Positions 29,401 to 40,620 of a DNA stretch of 64,000 nt are shown in pieces. Where the stretch lies: contig NC_065531.1 of NCBI RefSeq assembly GCF_020184175.1, forward strand, positions 47,079,213 through 47,143,212, read 5' to 3'. This stretch comes from Aphis gossypii. Its lineage: Eukaryota > Arthropoda > Insecta > Hemiptera > Aphididae. Under the pieces are notes generated by a model. The model was given only the letters and a program-made list of their open reading frames with translations. It ran no database searches and was not told the DNA's origin. The translations under genes were made by a program, and so were the position numbers. Position 1 is the first letter of the stretch, and every line of letters begins with the position of its first letter.

Positions 29401-32400
29401 ACGTGCATAATATGTCAAAATATATGCGTAAACTGATTTTATATATTGTGCTAGATACTATGTTCAATGTTGGCAATACTACAGTCAATATGTTTGATGA
29501 TAATAAACAATATAAAATTTAATTTAATAACACTGAATAAAAATCAATACATTTCTATTAAATAAAAGTAAAATAATATTATATGTTTATTGTTTAATAA
29601 AGACTAGTCAACAGTGGCAAATTCTCCAGGCATACTCAGCATGCGCCGCATGCTTAGAAATAAAAACGTTATTAATCAAAATACAAAAATTATTTTGTAA
29701 TCAATAATATATTATGTATTTTACAAGAAATATAATGTGTTACATTAATTCATTTATTTCTGTTATACCTACTTAGATATCTGTGTTTATCTTTATTCTA
29801 GCATTTAATGACAGAGCATGCGATAAATGTGTGCGCACTCTAACGACCCTTATTATCATATATTAAAAAACCAGTTACTCCGAGACCCCCTCTACTAGCT
29901 GCCACGTATTAATCACCCGGGGCATGCTCATTCTGTTGCGCTTCTTCAACGTAATTTATAAAATGTACGTGTACGAGCAGGCGCGTATACAAGGGGGGGG
30001 TTCTAGGGGTTCAACCCCCCCCCCCCCCCCCCGAAATTTAATAAAGGTTAGATTATATAAGAATAAAAATTTACTACCAAAACCCCCAAAATATTTTTTT
30101 GTGTACGCGCCTGTGTACGAGTAAATGGCAATTTTTTTCATTTAGTAAAAAGAGGTAGTTAAGTCTCAATTACAATTATTAAAGTATTATTTAAGTAAGT
30201 GCTATTGTATATAATATATATTAAATTAAAGTCTTATTTATAAATTAATACAAACTTGTGTATTATTTATTAGTTATAAATTAAATACAACTATAATACA
30301 TTATGATAAATGAGCATGCCTTTACATCAGAGTCAGTATTCGCCACTGCTAGCCAAAACACAATAAAATATAAAAGTAGAATTTTAGTAACCAATTTTGA
30401 TTAAAAAATCGTTCAAATATAATCTAAAAAAATTGTATGATAACTTAATTTGAATTTTGAATTCAGTACATTAAATAACTAAAACTTTTAATTAACCATT
30501 AGTGATATTAAATTAGATTTATATATGGAGAGTAATCCGTTTAGTTTTCGTTTATTTTATTATGAACAAATCATTTAATTTTCTATCAAAACCATCAACT
30601 GTCATCTTTGAAGTGAATTTAATTTTACTAAAATTCTTATATCGCATATTATGTGTGATGAATATAAAAAAAACTATAATAGATTCCAATCTAATACAGT
30701 TACTATAAAACAGTCAAATTCAAATGACAAAATATTATAAACGATTAACGAATTAAGTATTCAAATCACAGTGTATTGATGTATAATTTAATTAGTAATA
30801 AATAAAATGTACAACTACATTATACAGGATTACAGTTTACATGAATAAACACTTATTATTAACGCTTAGCACTCGGTTGTAATGGGGTTACCTATTACTA
30901 ATGCACATACTTGTATAGACTATAAGTTATAATTTAACGATAGTTCGTATCTAATTGAATAATAAAATAGTTATATGAAATTTTATTTATAAAAAATATG
31001 TTTGTATAGTATTATTAAATATTATAAAAGTAATTTTGTAGGTCACTGTTTATTTAAATATAAAATATTATTATTTCAAAAACAAAAATGAAAATGAAAA
31101 AAAAAGAAAGTCAAGTGATACATTTTAATTACAATAGTTTTTGTACACTTGACAATTGTATACGTTGGTACATTGTTCACTGTTATATACTTTATGTGTG
31201 TATATAAATTATTACGTTTACTGGGGTTTAAGGGTACATACGTGAACCGTGTAGGTAACAAAAGTTGACATAATAATATGATTTATACAAAATAATTTAC
31301 AGCGCACTATTAACTTAGAAATAATATAACGCAGTTGCTATATAATATGCAAATTATATTACGGTTCAAGTGGTGAAGTCTGCTAACGGCTTAACGATGT
31401 ATCTAGTCGTGAAACCTCGAATCGAAGAATTAAATATTAATTAAGGCTATTATCAAATATGTATATAGTATAAATTATATTATAGTATAGCACAGTATAA
31501 TAATATACAGTACCTATCTTCAAAGTGTAGTGCTTAAATCATATATGCCCATTTTACTCCCAAGGACCACTATCTGACAGGTCAGCTTATATTATTAGAA
31601 ATATACTATTTATGTCGTGAGTATTATAAGTATGTGACATAATATATTATAGTGATGTCATCAAAAAAATATTTCACATGAAATTTTTTTCGTAGGTATC
31701 CTGGTGAAACGAAAAAACGACCACGATGTCTTTTGATAACTACTAAATACTAACTTTACTATTGGTACATTCAGCTTAGATATGCAACATAAGTAGCTTT
31801 TAAAATTTGATTTTACCAAAGAATTGAATCATTATTTTAAAATTAGAAAAAACGCATCTATATTATAGAAAAAAACAGTTTGTAGTACTTACTCATTTGA
31901 ATATTTTAATATAATACTTAGTGTATAAATAATTGGTATTCAATCGTGATACGTATAAAAGATGTTTCTTTATTAAAATTGAGAAATCAAAAAATCAAAA
32001 GAATTAAAAATTATTTCAAATTTGCAGACTATAAGACAAGTGATACGTTACTTTTTAAATGATATTACTTAAGATATACAATATCTTATTAATTGTAAAA
32101 TGTATACAATATATTTATAGCATTACAGTACACGGTACACAGTAAATACTTATATAAAAGTTTAAATTGAATTATGTAGGATAACCAACTCTATATAAAG
32201 TTACGACTAACGTGTTTACGCGAATGCTTATACTTAGTTTTTTTTATTATTGGAAAATTGACGGGTAATAAATATTGGCGGTAAATATATTTTTATTTTA
32301 CTAAATCAACTGAAATATTTAAACCACCTCGCTGTTAATTAAAACGCCTACGGTTAATACAGAATTAAACTGAAAATTAGTCACAACTATTCGGAATTAT

Positions 32401-34314
32401 AAATGATAACAAAAGTAATTTATTCTACCCATCATAGTTAAATGATTTTATCATCGATCTGTAGTATAAAATCTAATAATAAACTTAAAACTTAAATCGT
32501 TTTAGTAAATTATATACTAATATTTTATCATAGATGTAATATGTAAAATGTTAAGATAAATGAGAATTACGTTAGAAAAATTATTACTATAATAAAGTTT
32601 TTATAATTTTTGAGTAAATTATCAAACAGTTTTTTCCAGAAAACAAACAGTAATATCAATAATAATAAAATTACAACATAAAGGATAAACCCGATAACTA
32701 GGTGCCTAGGTATATGATTTGTGTAATGATGATATTATTGTAAATCCTTGTCCGTTATATGAACCACGCATGGCACCTATACCTACTAATAAACAATAAT
32801 ATGGCACGTTTTATTACACCATCATAATATTGCGTTTTCAATCGAGTTATCATAACAGTTCTGAAAATGCGATTCAATTTCACAAATGGATTTCAAATGT
32901 GTGTTGTGTATATATGTGCCTACAGTATTAAGCTTGCTCTAAGGTTTGTGATGTTTGTATACACATTATACAATATACATTTTATTATATTCATATGTTT
33001 AAACTTAACATAATGGCGCGTTAGTGTAAATATTATAATAAATATTTATTTTTATTGAACAATATAAACTAAGTTCAGTGAAAATTAATGCAGCAGATAA
33101 ACGAATTATAACGAACAAGTAATGTTTTATAAAACTACTATTAAGGTGAAGTTGGTCTTTATTTCACGAACATTTACAAAAAATTTTAAAACTTAACTAT
33201 CAAACAATTATAGGTTTTTTAATGCTCTACAATAAATTATTTGACTGAGTCTATGTATAATTATTTTAAAATATTTAAACGTATTGAAAAATTACTGATT
33301 ATTGATTATTAAATGTTTAAGATCTATAGAAAAACAACTCGGCGTGCTTACAATGTCTTTCAGACGCACATTTCATATAATACAACTAAATACTTAAAAA
33401 ATTGTATAGGATTAAAAGACATCATCCATTAAAAAAATTATATAGTGTAAAGGTAACGTCGCTATAATAACCGTTTAAGAATATCAAAATTTCAACTCCC
33501 ATAATCGCAACATAAATACAATAATAAATACTTCAACAATCCTAGGACTTAAAACATAGTCTATGCAATTTAATAATTATTTTTAAATCCAGCGAGCCCG
33601 GGCCCATTTATTATTCTCTTCTTTCCTCTATTAGCACAATAACTACGTTTCATCGTTATAATATAAGCTACGACGAAAAAACTATAAAATTATTTTGATT
33701 AATAAGTCGCGTATTACACGTTTTTTCATTTGATTTTTCCCGAGCTTATAATATGTAATGATCATCGTGTTTGTTTAGGATATTCTTAAAACTATCGTCA
33801 CGACCTTAACATACCACATATACCTACACATCGCGCACGTTAAAATAATATAATATCGTATAACCCCGACAGCAGTCTTCGCGCGAAGACGATGCGCGTC
33901 ATCGCAGCGGACGAAAATCGCATGGAAACATTCTATATACTTTCGGTCCGCGCGCGCACATATATATTTTTATAATCGAACCCCCCCATGGCAAAGATCG
34001 TCGGACGGCGGCGGAGCGCTGTATCGTCGTTGCCATAATATTATAATAATATATATCGTCGTCGTTTTAATAAACAATAATAATAATATTATCATACTGA
34101 CCTCGTCGATCTGAATGTCGCCGGCGATGACACCGTAAAAGTTGTTGGTGCACAGGCTGTTGGTCTGCTGGAGTCGTCTGTGCTGAGCGCGACCGGTGCC
34201 GCCGCCGCTGCCGCGGTCCGGGCACGGGGACAGCCTCGGGACGGCCGCGGGCGGGCACACCGGTTGCTGCTGTTGCTGTCTGCACAGCTCGTGCAGGTTG
34301 GGCAGCGAGCCCAT
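5437..34314 (-). CDS. UNC93-like MFS-type membrane protein, 8 exons, 633 aa
   Basis: Exons in coding order: 34102-34314, 27434-27709, 19688-20101, 17351-17597, 13133-13383, 9258-9387, 8948-9085, 5437-5669. They total 1902 nt, all junctions are GT-AG and the phases agree throughout. The start is firm: an in-frame TAG lies six bases upstream and no ATG occurs on this strand for about 340 bases before it. Residues 1-140 are a hydrophilic, Q/S/R-rich tail with a run of five Gln. From about residue 145 there are roughly 11-12 hydrophobic segments. A long loop in exon 4 has Cys344, Cys349 and two N-glycosylation sequons (Asn364, Asn368), so it probably faces outside. The GLEQGF motif at 455-460 followed by SDF, and the YVIAAAWGVCNAIW block in exon 7, match the UNC93 family (PF05978). 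UNC93A-type proteins are usually about 450-540 aa, so the N-terminal tail is long. In animals the family is linked to potassium-channel regulation or receptor trafficking; the role here is not shown. Family assignment is strong, exact orthology is not. Confidence 0.9.
5670..8947 (-). other. Intron 7 of the UNC93-like gene
   Basis: This 3.3 kb intron is A/T-rich with a GTAAGT donor (beside 8948) and a TTGCAG acceptor (beside 5669). I see no nested gene or clear transposon. An 86-codon open frame on the plus strand at 6043-6303 has AT-driven composition and no recognisable protein features. Confidence 0.6.
11532..11839. mobile_element. hAT-type miniature element with perfect 8-bp target duplication
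   Basis: The left end begins CAGTAGTCCTCAAC and the reverse complement of the right end begins CAATAGTTCTCAAC, typical of hAT termini. Both sides are flanked by the same 8-mer TTTTATTT (11524-11531 and 11840-11847). The element is 308 bp with no coding capacity; its interior has several GTCAC repeats. It sits in intron 5 of the UNC93-like gene. Confidence 0.85.
11918..12477. mobile_element. Large inverted-repeat (fold-back) element
   Basis: The first about 100 bases, starting GTTTCATGTTTCAAGTTT, pair with the last about 100 bases read in reverse complement; both arms share the blocks TTTTTAACTATAG and ATTATTTGATAGTAAA. A shorter relative of the same family occurs at about 17762-18040. No open frame of note is inside. 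I could not settle the exact termini or a target duplication, so the transposon class is unknown. Confidence 0.65.
12595..12870. repeat. Dispersed aphid-type repeat fragments
   Basis: The block that includes AACACATCCATTATAGTGAC (about 12648-12667) recurs in modified form near 17905-17935. A second block near 12825-12870 resembles the one at 475-520 (GAAAACCGATTCTG against GAAAAACGATTTTG). These look like pieces of high-copy non-coding repeats. Confidence 0.5.
13384..17350 (-). other. Intron 4 of the UNC93-like gene
   Basis: This 4.0 kb AT-rich intron contains a (TG)n run at 13588-13606, an 8-bp-arm palindrome at 14355-14374 around CGTTATCT, and a C-run followed by an A-run at 17167-17190. 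A less AT-biased stretch at about 16340-16530 holds a 68-codon plus-strand open frame that I do not recognise. No further gene is supported. Confidence 0.6.
13588..13606. repeat. (TG)n microsatellite
   Basis: About nine TG units form a simple repeat in intron 4 of the UNC93-like gene. Confidence 0.9.
17762..18040. repeat. Shorter copy of the inverted-repeat family
   Basis: The left part (TTTTTAACTGTAGTAAAAAT, then ATTATTTGATAG) matches the start of the 11918-12477 element. A central block, TTTTTTATAAATGTCGATA followed by TTGGCTAAG, matches the reverse complement of 12301-12360. The tail, with ACATCCATTATAGTGAC, matches about 12650-12670. This looks like an internally deleted or rearranged copy with attached repeat sequence. 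Confidence 0.6.
19077..19100. repeat. (ATT)n microsatellite
   Basis: About eight ATT units lie in intron 3 of the UNC93-like gene. Confidence 0.85.
22436..22455. repeat. (TG)n microsatellite
   Basis: Ten GT units lie in intron 2 of the UNC93-like gene. Confidence 0.9.
22708..22755. repeat. 13-bp perfect inverted repeat
   Basis: ACTTACACAGTTG at 22708-22720 is repeated as its exact reverse complement at 22743-22755, with a 22-base spacer. It could be a small hairpin or the relic of a miniature element. Confidence 0.6.
25804..25852. repeat. Near-perfect hairpin, 22-bp arms, 5-base loop
   Basis: Bases 25804-25825 pair with 25831-25852 with a single mismatch around the loop TCGGG. Arm and loop sizes are unusual for chance even in AT-rich DNA. 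It might be a pre-miRNA-like stem, or a cruciform-forming repeat; the loop is short for a typical animal pre-miRNA, which argues against the first reading. Confidence 0.6.
29612..30348. mobile_element. hAT-type element interrupted by a second hAT element
   Basis: The left end begins CAGTGGCAAATTCT and the reverse complement of the right end begins CAGTGGCGAATACT. The flanking 8-mers CTAGTCAA (29604-29611) and CTAGCCAA (30349-30356) agree at seven of eight bases. Without the nested insertion and its duplication the element is about 593 bp. I could not recognise transposase sequence inside. Confidence 0.8.
29978..30113. mobile_element. Nested hAT-type miniature element, 136 bp
   Basis: The termini are CAGGCGCGTATACAA and, in reverse complement, CAGGCGCGTACACAA. 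Exact 8-bp duplications TGTACGAG flank it at 29970-29977 and 30114-30121. The interior has a G-run, a long C-run (about 30017-30032) and further G/C tracts. It is inserted inside the element 29612-30348 and is therefore younger; the perfect duplication agrees. Confidence 0.9.
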
Positions 34315-35100
34315 CGGCTACCGGATATACCTCGCGGCGGCTGCAGCGTGTGCCTAGTGTACTGTGCGGGCGAATCGTGCGTACAGCGCGCGTGCACACG
34401 TATGTCGTACTGGTCGAGTGTATCGTCGCGTCGCGGCTGCAGCGCCACGCGCGTGTACGACCGAACGACGACACTCCGTGCGCCCGCGCGATGCCACGAC
34501 GTCACAGTCTCTTATTTGCGCGCTAACGTGTCGCTATAACGACGGCGTAGGCGCGCGCGGCGGCTTAGTGTGTGTGTGTGTGCGACGGAATCGTGAGCGG
34601 CGGCGACCCGGACCGATGATGCGAGCGCGCGCCGCCCACCCCGTTGCTGGGGCACGCTCATGCGTCGATCGATATAGACTCCGCGACCTCGGAGAGAGGT
34701 CGTCGTCGTCGTCGTCGTCGCCGCCGTCTGCGGAGATGGCCGTCGCGGGTCCCTTTCGCCTCTGCGCTTTGCAGCCTGTTGCACCCGCTATATGTCATCA
34801 TAACAAGATTATTATTGTTGTGGTATGGTGTATACTGTTTGGACAGCGCTTATATTCCGTTCGCGGAGGATGCTGATCTCAGACCGTCGCCGACCGGTGG
34901 CTGCAACACCTATATAGTACTGCAAAATATTATATCGTACGTCATATCGAACGATTTCCTTATTTTCCGACATGGTTCTGATGAGTTGATCGGAAATCGT
35001 ATATTATATATTATCTTGTACTGCGGTTGGTTCTTTGTACGGATCGTTTTTATACGGCACAATGCGACGAATACGCACAAACGACGAAAAACTACGTAAA
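34315..35100 (-). promoter_or_regulatory. GC/CpG-rich leader and probable promoter of the UNC93-like gene
   Basis: This is the most GC- and CpG-rich patch of an otherwise AT-rich window, directly upstream of the start codon at 34314. No ATG is present on the minus strand between 34315 and 34658, as expected for a long leader. A (GTC)n run lies at about 34698-34720, a short (TG)n at 34567-34582, and a near-CRE site (TGACGTC on the minus strand, 34498-34504). No clear TATA box is visible. The transcription start is not determined. Confidence 0.55.
34698..34720. repeat. (GTC)n trinucleotide repeat
   Basis: Seven or so GTC units lie in the CpG-rich region upstream of the UNC93-like gene. Long plus-strand open frames across it are composition artefacts. 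Confidence 0.85.
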
Positions 35101-36119
35101 CTGCAGAGGTTTTATTTTAAATTAAATTGAAACGACGTCACGGATAAATTGCAAATCAAAACGCTCGTTGAAATTCGAAAAGAATACACACATTGTTTGA
35201 AATACTCAATAGTATTGACTGATTATAATATAACTACTATAAACAATAATGTAGAGTTTTAATCATATCAATACAGCTAATCCATAATTAAGAAGGAAAA
35301 TGACTCTAAAAGAAAAAATAGCCATTTTAAATTGTGTATAGGTATAAATTGTAAGTCTAAATAATTTTATTTGATACTGAAGAGTACTGCAGCGTATAGA
35401 AATATACTATTTTTTAAAGTACGCCTACATATTTTACAAGTATATGTGCGAAATGATGTATCATGAATATATTGATTTTACAAAATGTTTTTTTTTTTGT
35501 ATTCAAAGATATTTTTTATAGAAGAAAATATGTCTTAATATCCAACTTTCTCTAGTAAAAAAATATAGAATGTAATAAAATATACAGATGTATATTTTTC
35601 TATTTAAAGTGATTCCCTCTCATTCATAGATGAAATGGGGGTGGTGACTTAGAGGGACTTGGTCTCCTCCCCCAAATATTATAATAACCCCCCCCCACTA
35701 AAAAAAATATATATAACAAAATTATATCATATTCAATTTTAATGAAAATAAATTCTTTGTTGAACACTATCAGGAATATACTATTGTAATATACTATATA
35801 CAATATACATAGTATGCATTTAAATAACTTGATTTAAATTAAACAGCATATCTAAACACGATTTAAAATTAAAAATGATAGTTGCCATTGTATTAAAATT
35901 TCAAGCAATAAAAATGATTTTAAATTTGAAGTCTGAAGATATAAAAAAAAATATCAAACAAAGTCTATTTAAATGTATACAAATTATTGCAAGTAGCAAT
36001 AAATTACTCTTCCAATTAGCTCATCAACATATTAAAAGCGTTCTTTTTCTGCTATAATTGGTTAGGTTTAAAAAAATCTATGCTTCAAAATCATTTTTAA
36101 TTTAATGGTCCACAACTAA
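35101..36119. other. Intergenic AT-rich DNA
   Basis: No gene is visible. A fragment near 35448-35482 (ATGATG...TATTGATTTTAC) recurs at about 39331-39360, so it is probably a dispersed repeat. A G-rich then C-rich pair of tracts lies at about 35636-35700. Confidence 0.5.
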
Positions 36120-36640
36120 AAACTAAAAGGAAAGTTTTTAGCACTAAAGTTCATCTATTACGCCTTATTCTCGAGTCCAAACTCTCGATCAATAAAAAAC
36201 TATTAATATAGAAGTATAAATTTATTAATGCTTTGTGAGCTTACAGCATTCAAATATGGGGTTGTGCCAAGCTTTCCCAAAAAACGTAACATCCAGGCCT
36301 TTCAGTCAATCTCTCTTCGTTAAATAACATTTGCTCCATAGTACGTCTCGAACGACTCAAATTTCTCATTACACAAAGACCAACAAATTGAAACAGTCTC
36401 TATTACAGTTAAAAATTAGTTATTACTGTAAAAATTTCAACACAAAATTAATCAACCAAACAAATCTACTAGTATCTAACTTAACCAGTGAACTTATCCC
36501 AGGTAACCTCCAAGTCAATTAAAATTACTCTATACTCTATAGTGTCGAGATCTCTTGAATCCCGAACTGTACTAATTAACTGAAAAACTTCTCTATTTCC
36601 CCCCACGGCCCCACCACAGCTAAGAGGGTTTTTTACACTA
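36120..36640 (+). pseudogene. Decayed 3' end of a Jockey-like non-LTR retrotransposon (LINE)
   Basis: Conceptual translation in shifting plus-strand frames gives pieces of the C-terminal part of a Jockey-clade reverse-transcriptase polyprotein: SINKKLLI (about 36190), IQIWGCAKLS (about 36250), IQAFQS (about 36292), YVSND after an in-frame stop where a Trp is usual, then INQTNLLVSNLTS with IPGN, and finally CRDLLNP just before a non-coding tail. Frame changes and stops show that it is dead. The matches are to remembered family patterns, not to a search. The 5' part of the LINE is absent. Confidence 0.65.
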
Positions 36641-38375
36641 GTGAGCCTCCCCTCTTAATGTTACTCAAGTTGTTATTATCTTTTACTACCAAGCTTAATT
36701 ATTGTATTATGTATATAAATATTACAAATTTGAAATTTTTAACAATATGCATTAATTTAAATAAAATAAAATAAATAATAATAATGTATATTTTGGATCA
36801 TTATTTATTTGAAACAATAAAAAGTATACTATTAAAATAATAATTAATGTTTTCTTTGATTATTATTATCATTATTATTAATTAACATTTATTGAATATT
36901 TACAATCTATATTATGTACAATGGATAAATTAGATAGAGGAATGACAGTGATGGGACGGAGAAAAAAGATTCTCACAGTAGTGCTACCTTTACATTAATA
37001 TTAAATTAAGTAAATTACAAATTATTGAGATCTCTCGAAATAATAATTAAAACGGGGTATATAATAATCACAATATTTTACAAAACCCATCACAATACTC
37101 CCTCAGAGACCTACTAGCAATTATTAAATTGTTAATTATCCAAACTGGTACAGTTTTTAAAAAATAATAATAATAAATATGAATAAAAGGGTTAGGTTAG
37201 ATAAATTTGTATGTTTAGGAATGACAAAAAAAAAATCAGAAATCAATTTTATTATAATATGTATCATTTTAGCCATAATATAAATTATATTTTATTAAGA
37301 AAATCTTTTAACTGTTATATTTATTTAAAATTATATTCTTACCTAACTTTTTAAACATTATTTTTTTCTACCGTATTATAAATGTCTATGATAGGTATAT
37401 TAATATTTAACAACATTCCTACCATTATCTTTCTAAAAATAGTGAAATAGATAATGTAAAATTTAAATTTTCATACAAGTATTTATTTAGTCTACAGTTT
37501 ATGTTAATCTTTTTAGATCAAACAAAATCTAAGTGAAAAACTGAAACATTTAGGTGTAAAACTGTAAATAATTATTATAATTTATATGTTAATAGAATTA
37601 CCAGATTATCGCTTAGAACTATTGATGACAAACAACTGTTTTCTTTTTTAAGTATTGTACGTTTGCTTTAAATACTAACGAACAATATTGTTTTTAAATT
37701 TTAAGCAATAGCGGTGCGTGAATAAAATTGATGGGTACTGTTCAACTATTGCGTATAACCATTGAATCAATTTGTAAATTCGACTTCATGTCTTCATAAG
37801 GTAATTAATTTGAACTACTAAAAAATAATATATTTTACAGTTTCTTATACTATATTACGTTAAAACTAAGTATATAGGAATCGTATAATTTAGGAAAATC
37901 ATTGTCCAATAATTCATCTAATGTACAGTGTTTTGATACTATAATTTAAATATTAAATCGAAAACGCGCTAAATGTACGACGCACCACATGAATTTACGT
38001 AATTAATAACGAATTTACGCGTCGCCTGGGTGACTAAGGTCTGAGACTAGTCTCCCCGGCCCCCGTTCCCGGACTCCGTACAAATACCATTACCGTGGTG
38101 ATACCTCCCTAAACTTTGTTTTTTACCTCGTACCAATGAGAATTGATACCGTGGTTCAGTCGTGTCATTGATTAAATACCTATATAATTATTTAATTTAA
38201 GTATACTTAATTAATGGTCGTATCATCCGTTTCTCGACCGATTCGATCTCTATAATATGGTAATTCGTAGTATTGCTATCGCGTCGTCCGTCGTTATCGT
38301 CAATTCCAAGAATAGCTTAGAACGTATGTTGTATTTGTATAATAATGTAATTTAGTATATACATTGATTCGTGAA

Positions 38376-38390
38376 GGTTAGGTTAGGTTA
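38376..38390. repeat. Short interstitial GGTTA (TTAGG-type) tract
   Basis: Three tandem GGTTA units are present; TTAGG is the ancestral insect telomere repeat. Two units also occur at about 37190-37199. Both are short enough to be chance. Confidence 0.4.
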
Positions 38391-40568
38391 GATGAAAATA
38401 ATTCTCTATTTTACAGTGTTATAATAATATTATTGGAAAGACGCTCTGGCGCACTTTCCCCGTCTTAAAGTCTATATACCCGGCCTGTCGAATTTAATTT
38501 ATCATTAAAATGTTCACTACACAATTGTCACAATTCGCTTATACTCATTTGAATTTTTTTCATTTAATAATTGTATTACATGCATCTAAGTATTCTTAAA
38601 GCTAAGGCTTTTCATGCTGGTCTTTTTAGTGAAAACTTAAGATAATATACTTATTTTTAATGTTAAAGCTTATATTTTAAAATATACCTAATTTTATTAT
38701 CTGTATAATATCTTTTCATACCGATGAAAATGTTCATTGCCTCCATTTCGTAAACTATAGGTACACCCATAACATGTACTAGAAATAACCACAGATTCTT
38801 CGTTCAGGTCTACAGTTTATTATTACTCCCATTCATCAATTATCTTTATTGTAAATTTGTAAAGAATATATGTTTAGTGTTTACAGATTGTATAAATTAT
38901 TAATAGAAAAAAAAACAATTTATAATTATAAAAAAAAAAACATGCATTGCATTTTTAGTTCATTTTCCGGTATTTTTAATTAGATTCCGCCAATTATCTT
39001 TGAAAACCTTTTTTGTTTGTCTTCACAATTTTAAAAAATGTTTCAATAAATACATTTTTATTTTATTAATTAATAATTATTAATAATTATTAATACGTAA
39101 TTAGCGCACGACTGGTGAGACTAATTTTAAAAGATTTTAATTTAAGTAAAAAAAAAATAACTTATGAAAAAATGCAAGAAAAATTGTATAAAATATGTAG
39201 TGATGGCTTAACACAGCGGACAATAGACGAATATTTAACAGCTATTGCTTACACAATAAGATTATTTTAATTATTTATTATTTTATATTATATTTTTAAA
39301 TTATAAATTTTAACTTTTAGCTTCTGAACGAAATGATGAATGTATTGATTTTACAATGATGTGTGTTTTTTTGTGCACAATTTTTTTTTTATTATGTTAT
39401 TATTTATTATAAAGTGTACAAGTAATTTTGTAGTTTTCGGTGGCTTTTTTATCCGGTTACTCTGAACGGAACACTCAAAACACACAACGTAAAACACAAA
39501 ACGCAACGACCATCATAGTCAACCATTAAGGTCTATTGCCTACGTCATGCGCTATTCCACCCCGCACCGTTGTTTCAGTTTCTCACCCGACACTAGCTAA
39601 CCTCTTCTTTATTATAGATCCTAGTCATGACCCGTGGGAACGACCTCGCTTTAATCAACGTTATTGAGTTAGGCGAGTGAAGAGATTAATATGGAGAATT
39701 GCACTTGATGAATTTAGATGTATTTTAGCATAATATAGGTAGGTAATGTATTGTAGTCTGTAGGCACTGTAATATTTCGATAAGACGACAGACGTTACAA
39801 ACTCATAAAACTTCCAAGTTTCCAATTATTTTCATTTTGAAGCGCAACATCAACATACTATGAAAACGGTGGCTATGTTCGCACTTTTCTATTATATAGT
39901 CTTTAGATACGCTACAACTCGATTTCACCGGAAGAGTTGATGTTCGTATAGGGAACTACGATTGGTCTCTTTTGGTGCTTAAATCTACTTTTTATACTTT
40001 ATAATTAAAATATAAATATACGTAGGTATAGCTTAGGTATAGACTATAAAGACGTACTCAAATTTTATTCTCGAAATACCGAGCATGCAACGCATACAAT
40101 TTATAGGAACTTTGCTATAGTATAAGTATTATTTATTACAATAATAGATTATAGAATACAAATATTTATACGTTTGTGAAGCCACTGACAGAAGAAAATA
40201 GACAATAAATCCAATAATCGTATCTACAACGACATGTAGTGTCTAACAAATTGTCCGTAAGACACGGACAAGAACACGTGTGATACCGTACCTATACGGC
40301 GTATGGCACTACTCAAGGTCACGCGACAAACGAGTACTGAGTAGTGACTATTAAAGTCTCGAAGGGTCGAACTTCGAATAAAGACAACTGAAGTCTCTGG
40401 CTCCCTGGAGTCGTGGACAAGTAGACAAGAAATAACACGTCTCACGACTTCAGCAGCAGCAGCTGTTCTATTATTAATGATAGCGTTAATCTTGATAACG
40501 ATCGTCATATCTGATATCAGCCAGTGTCAGGCTGTTACAACAACTGTTACAAGACACAACACTGTACC

Positions 40569-40620
40569 CATGATAAATTAAATTAAATTAAATTAAAATA
40601 ATTAAATTAAATTTATCATG
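40569..40620. repeat. AT-rich inverted repeat
   Basis: CATGATAAATT at the left is mirrored by AATTTATCATG-type sequence at the right end, with AAATT-unit repeats between. It can fold into an imperfect stem of about 26 bp. Confidence 0.6.

Larger units (their letters stand above)
27710..34101 (-). other. Intron 1 of the UNC93-like gene
   Basis: This 6.4 kb intron separates the start exon from the exon carrying the rest of the hydrophilic tail and the first membrane segment. It contains the nested hAT-type elements at 29612-30348 and is otherwise AT-rich without visible genes. Sequence becomes GC/CpG-richer from about 33880 towards the first exon. Confidence 0.6.

Noticed and set aside
34180..35099. 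Several long overlapping open frames on both strands, rich in Arg/Ser/Ala
   Set aside because: They arise from the CpG-rich patch and the GTC repeat, where stop codons are rare. Only the frame starting at 34314 on the minus strand splices in phase to the UNC93-like exons.
38376..38390. Possible telomere-type TTAGG tract
   Set aside because: Only three units; too short to indicate a former telomere or a chromosome fusion.
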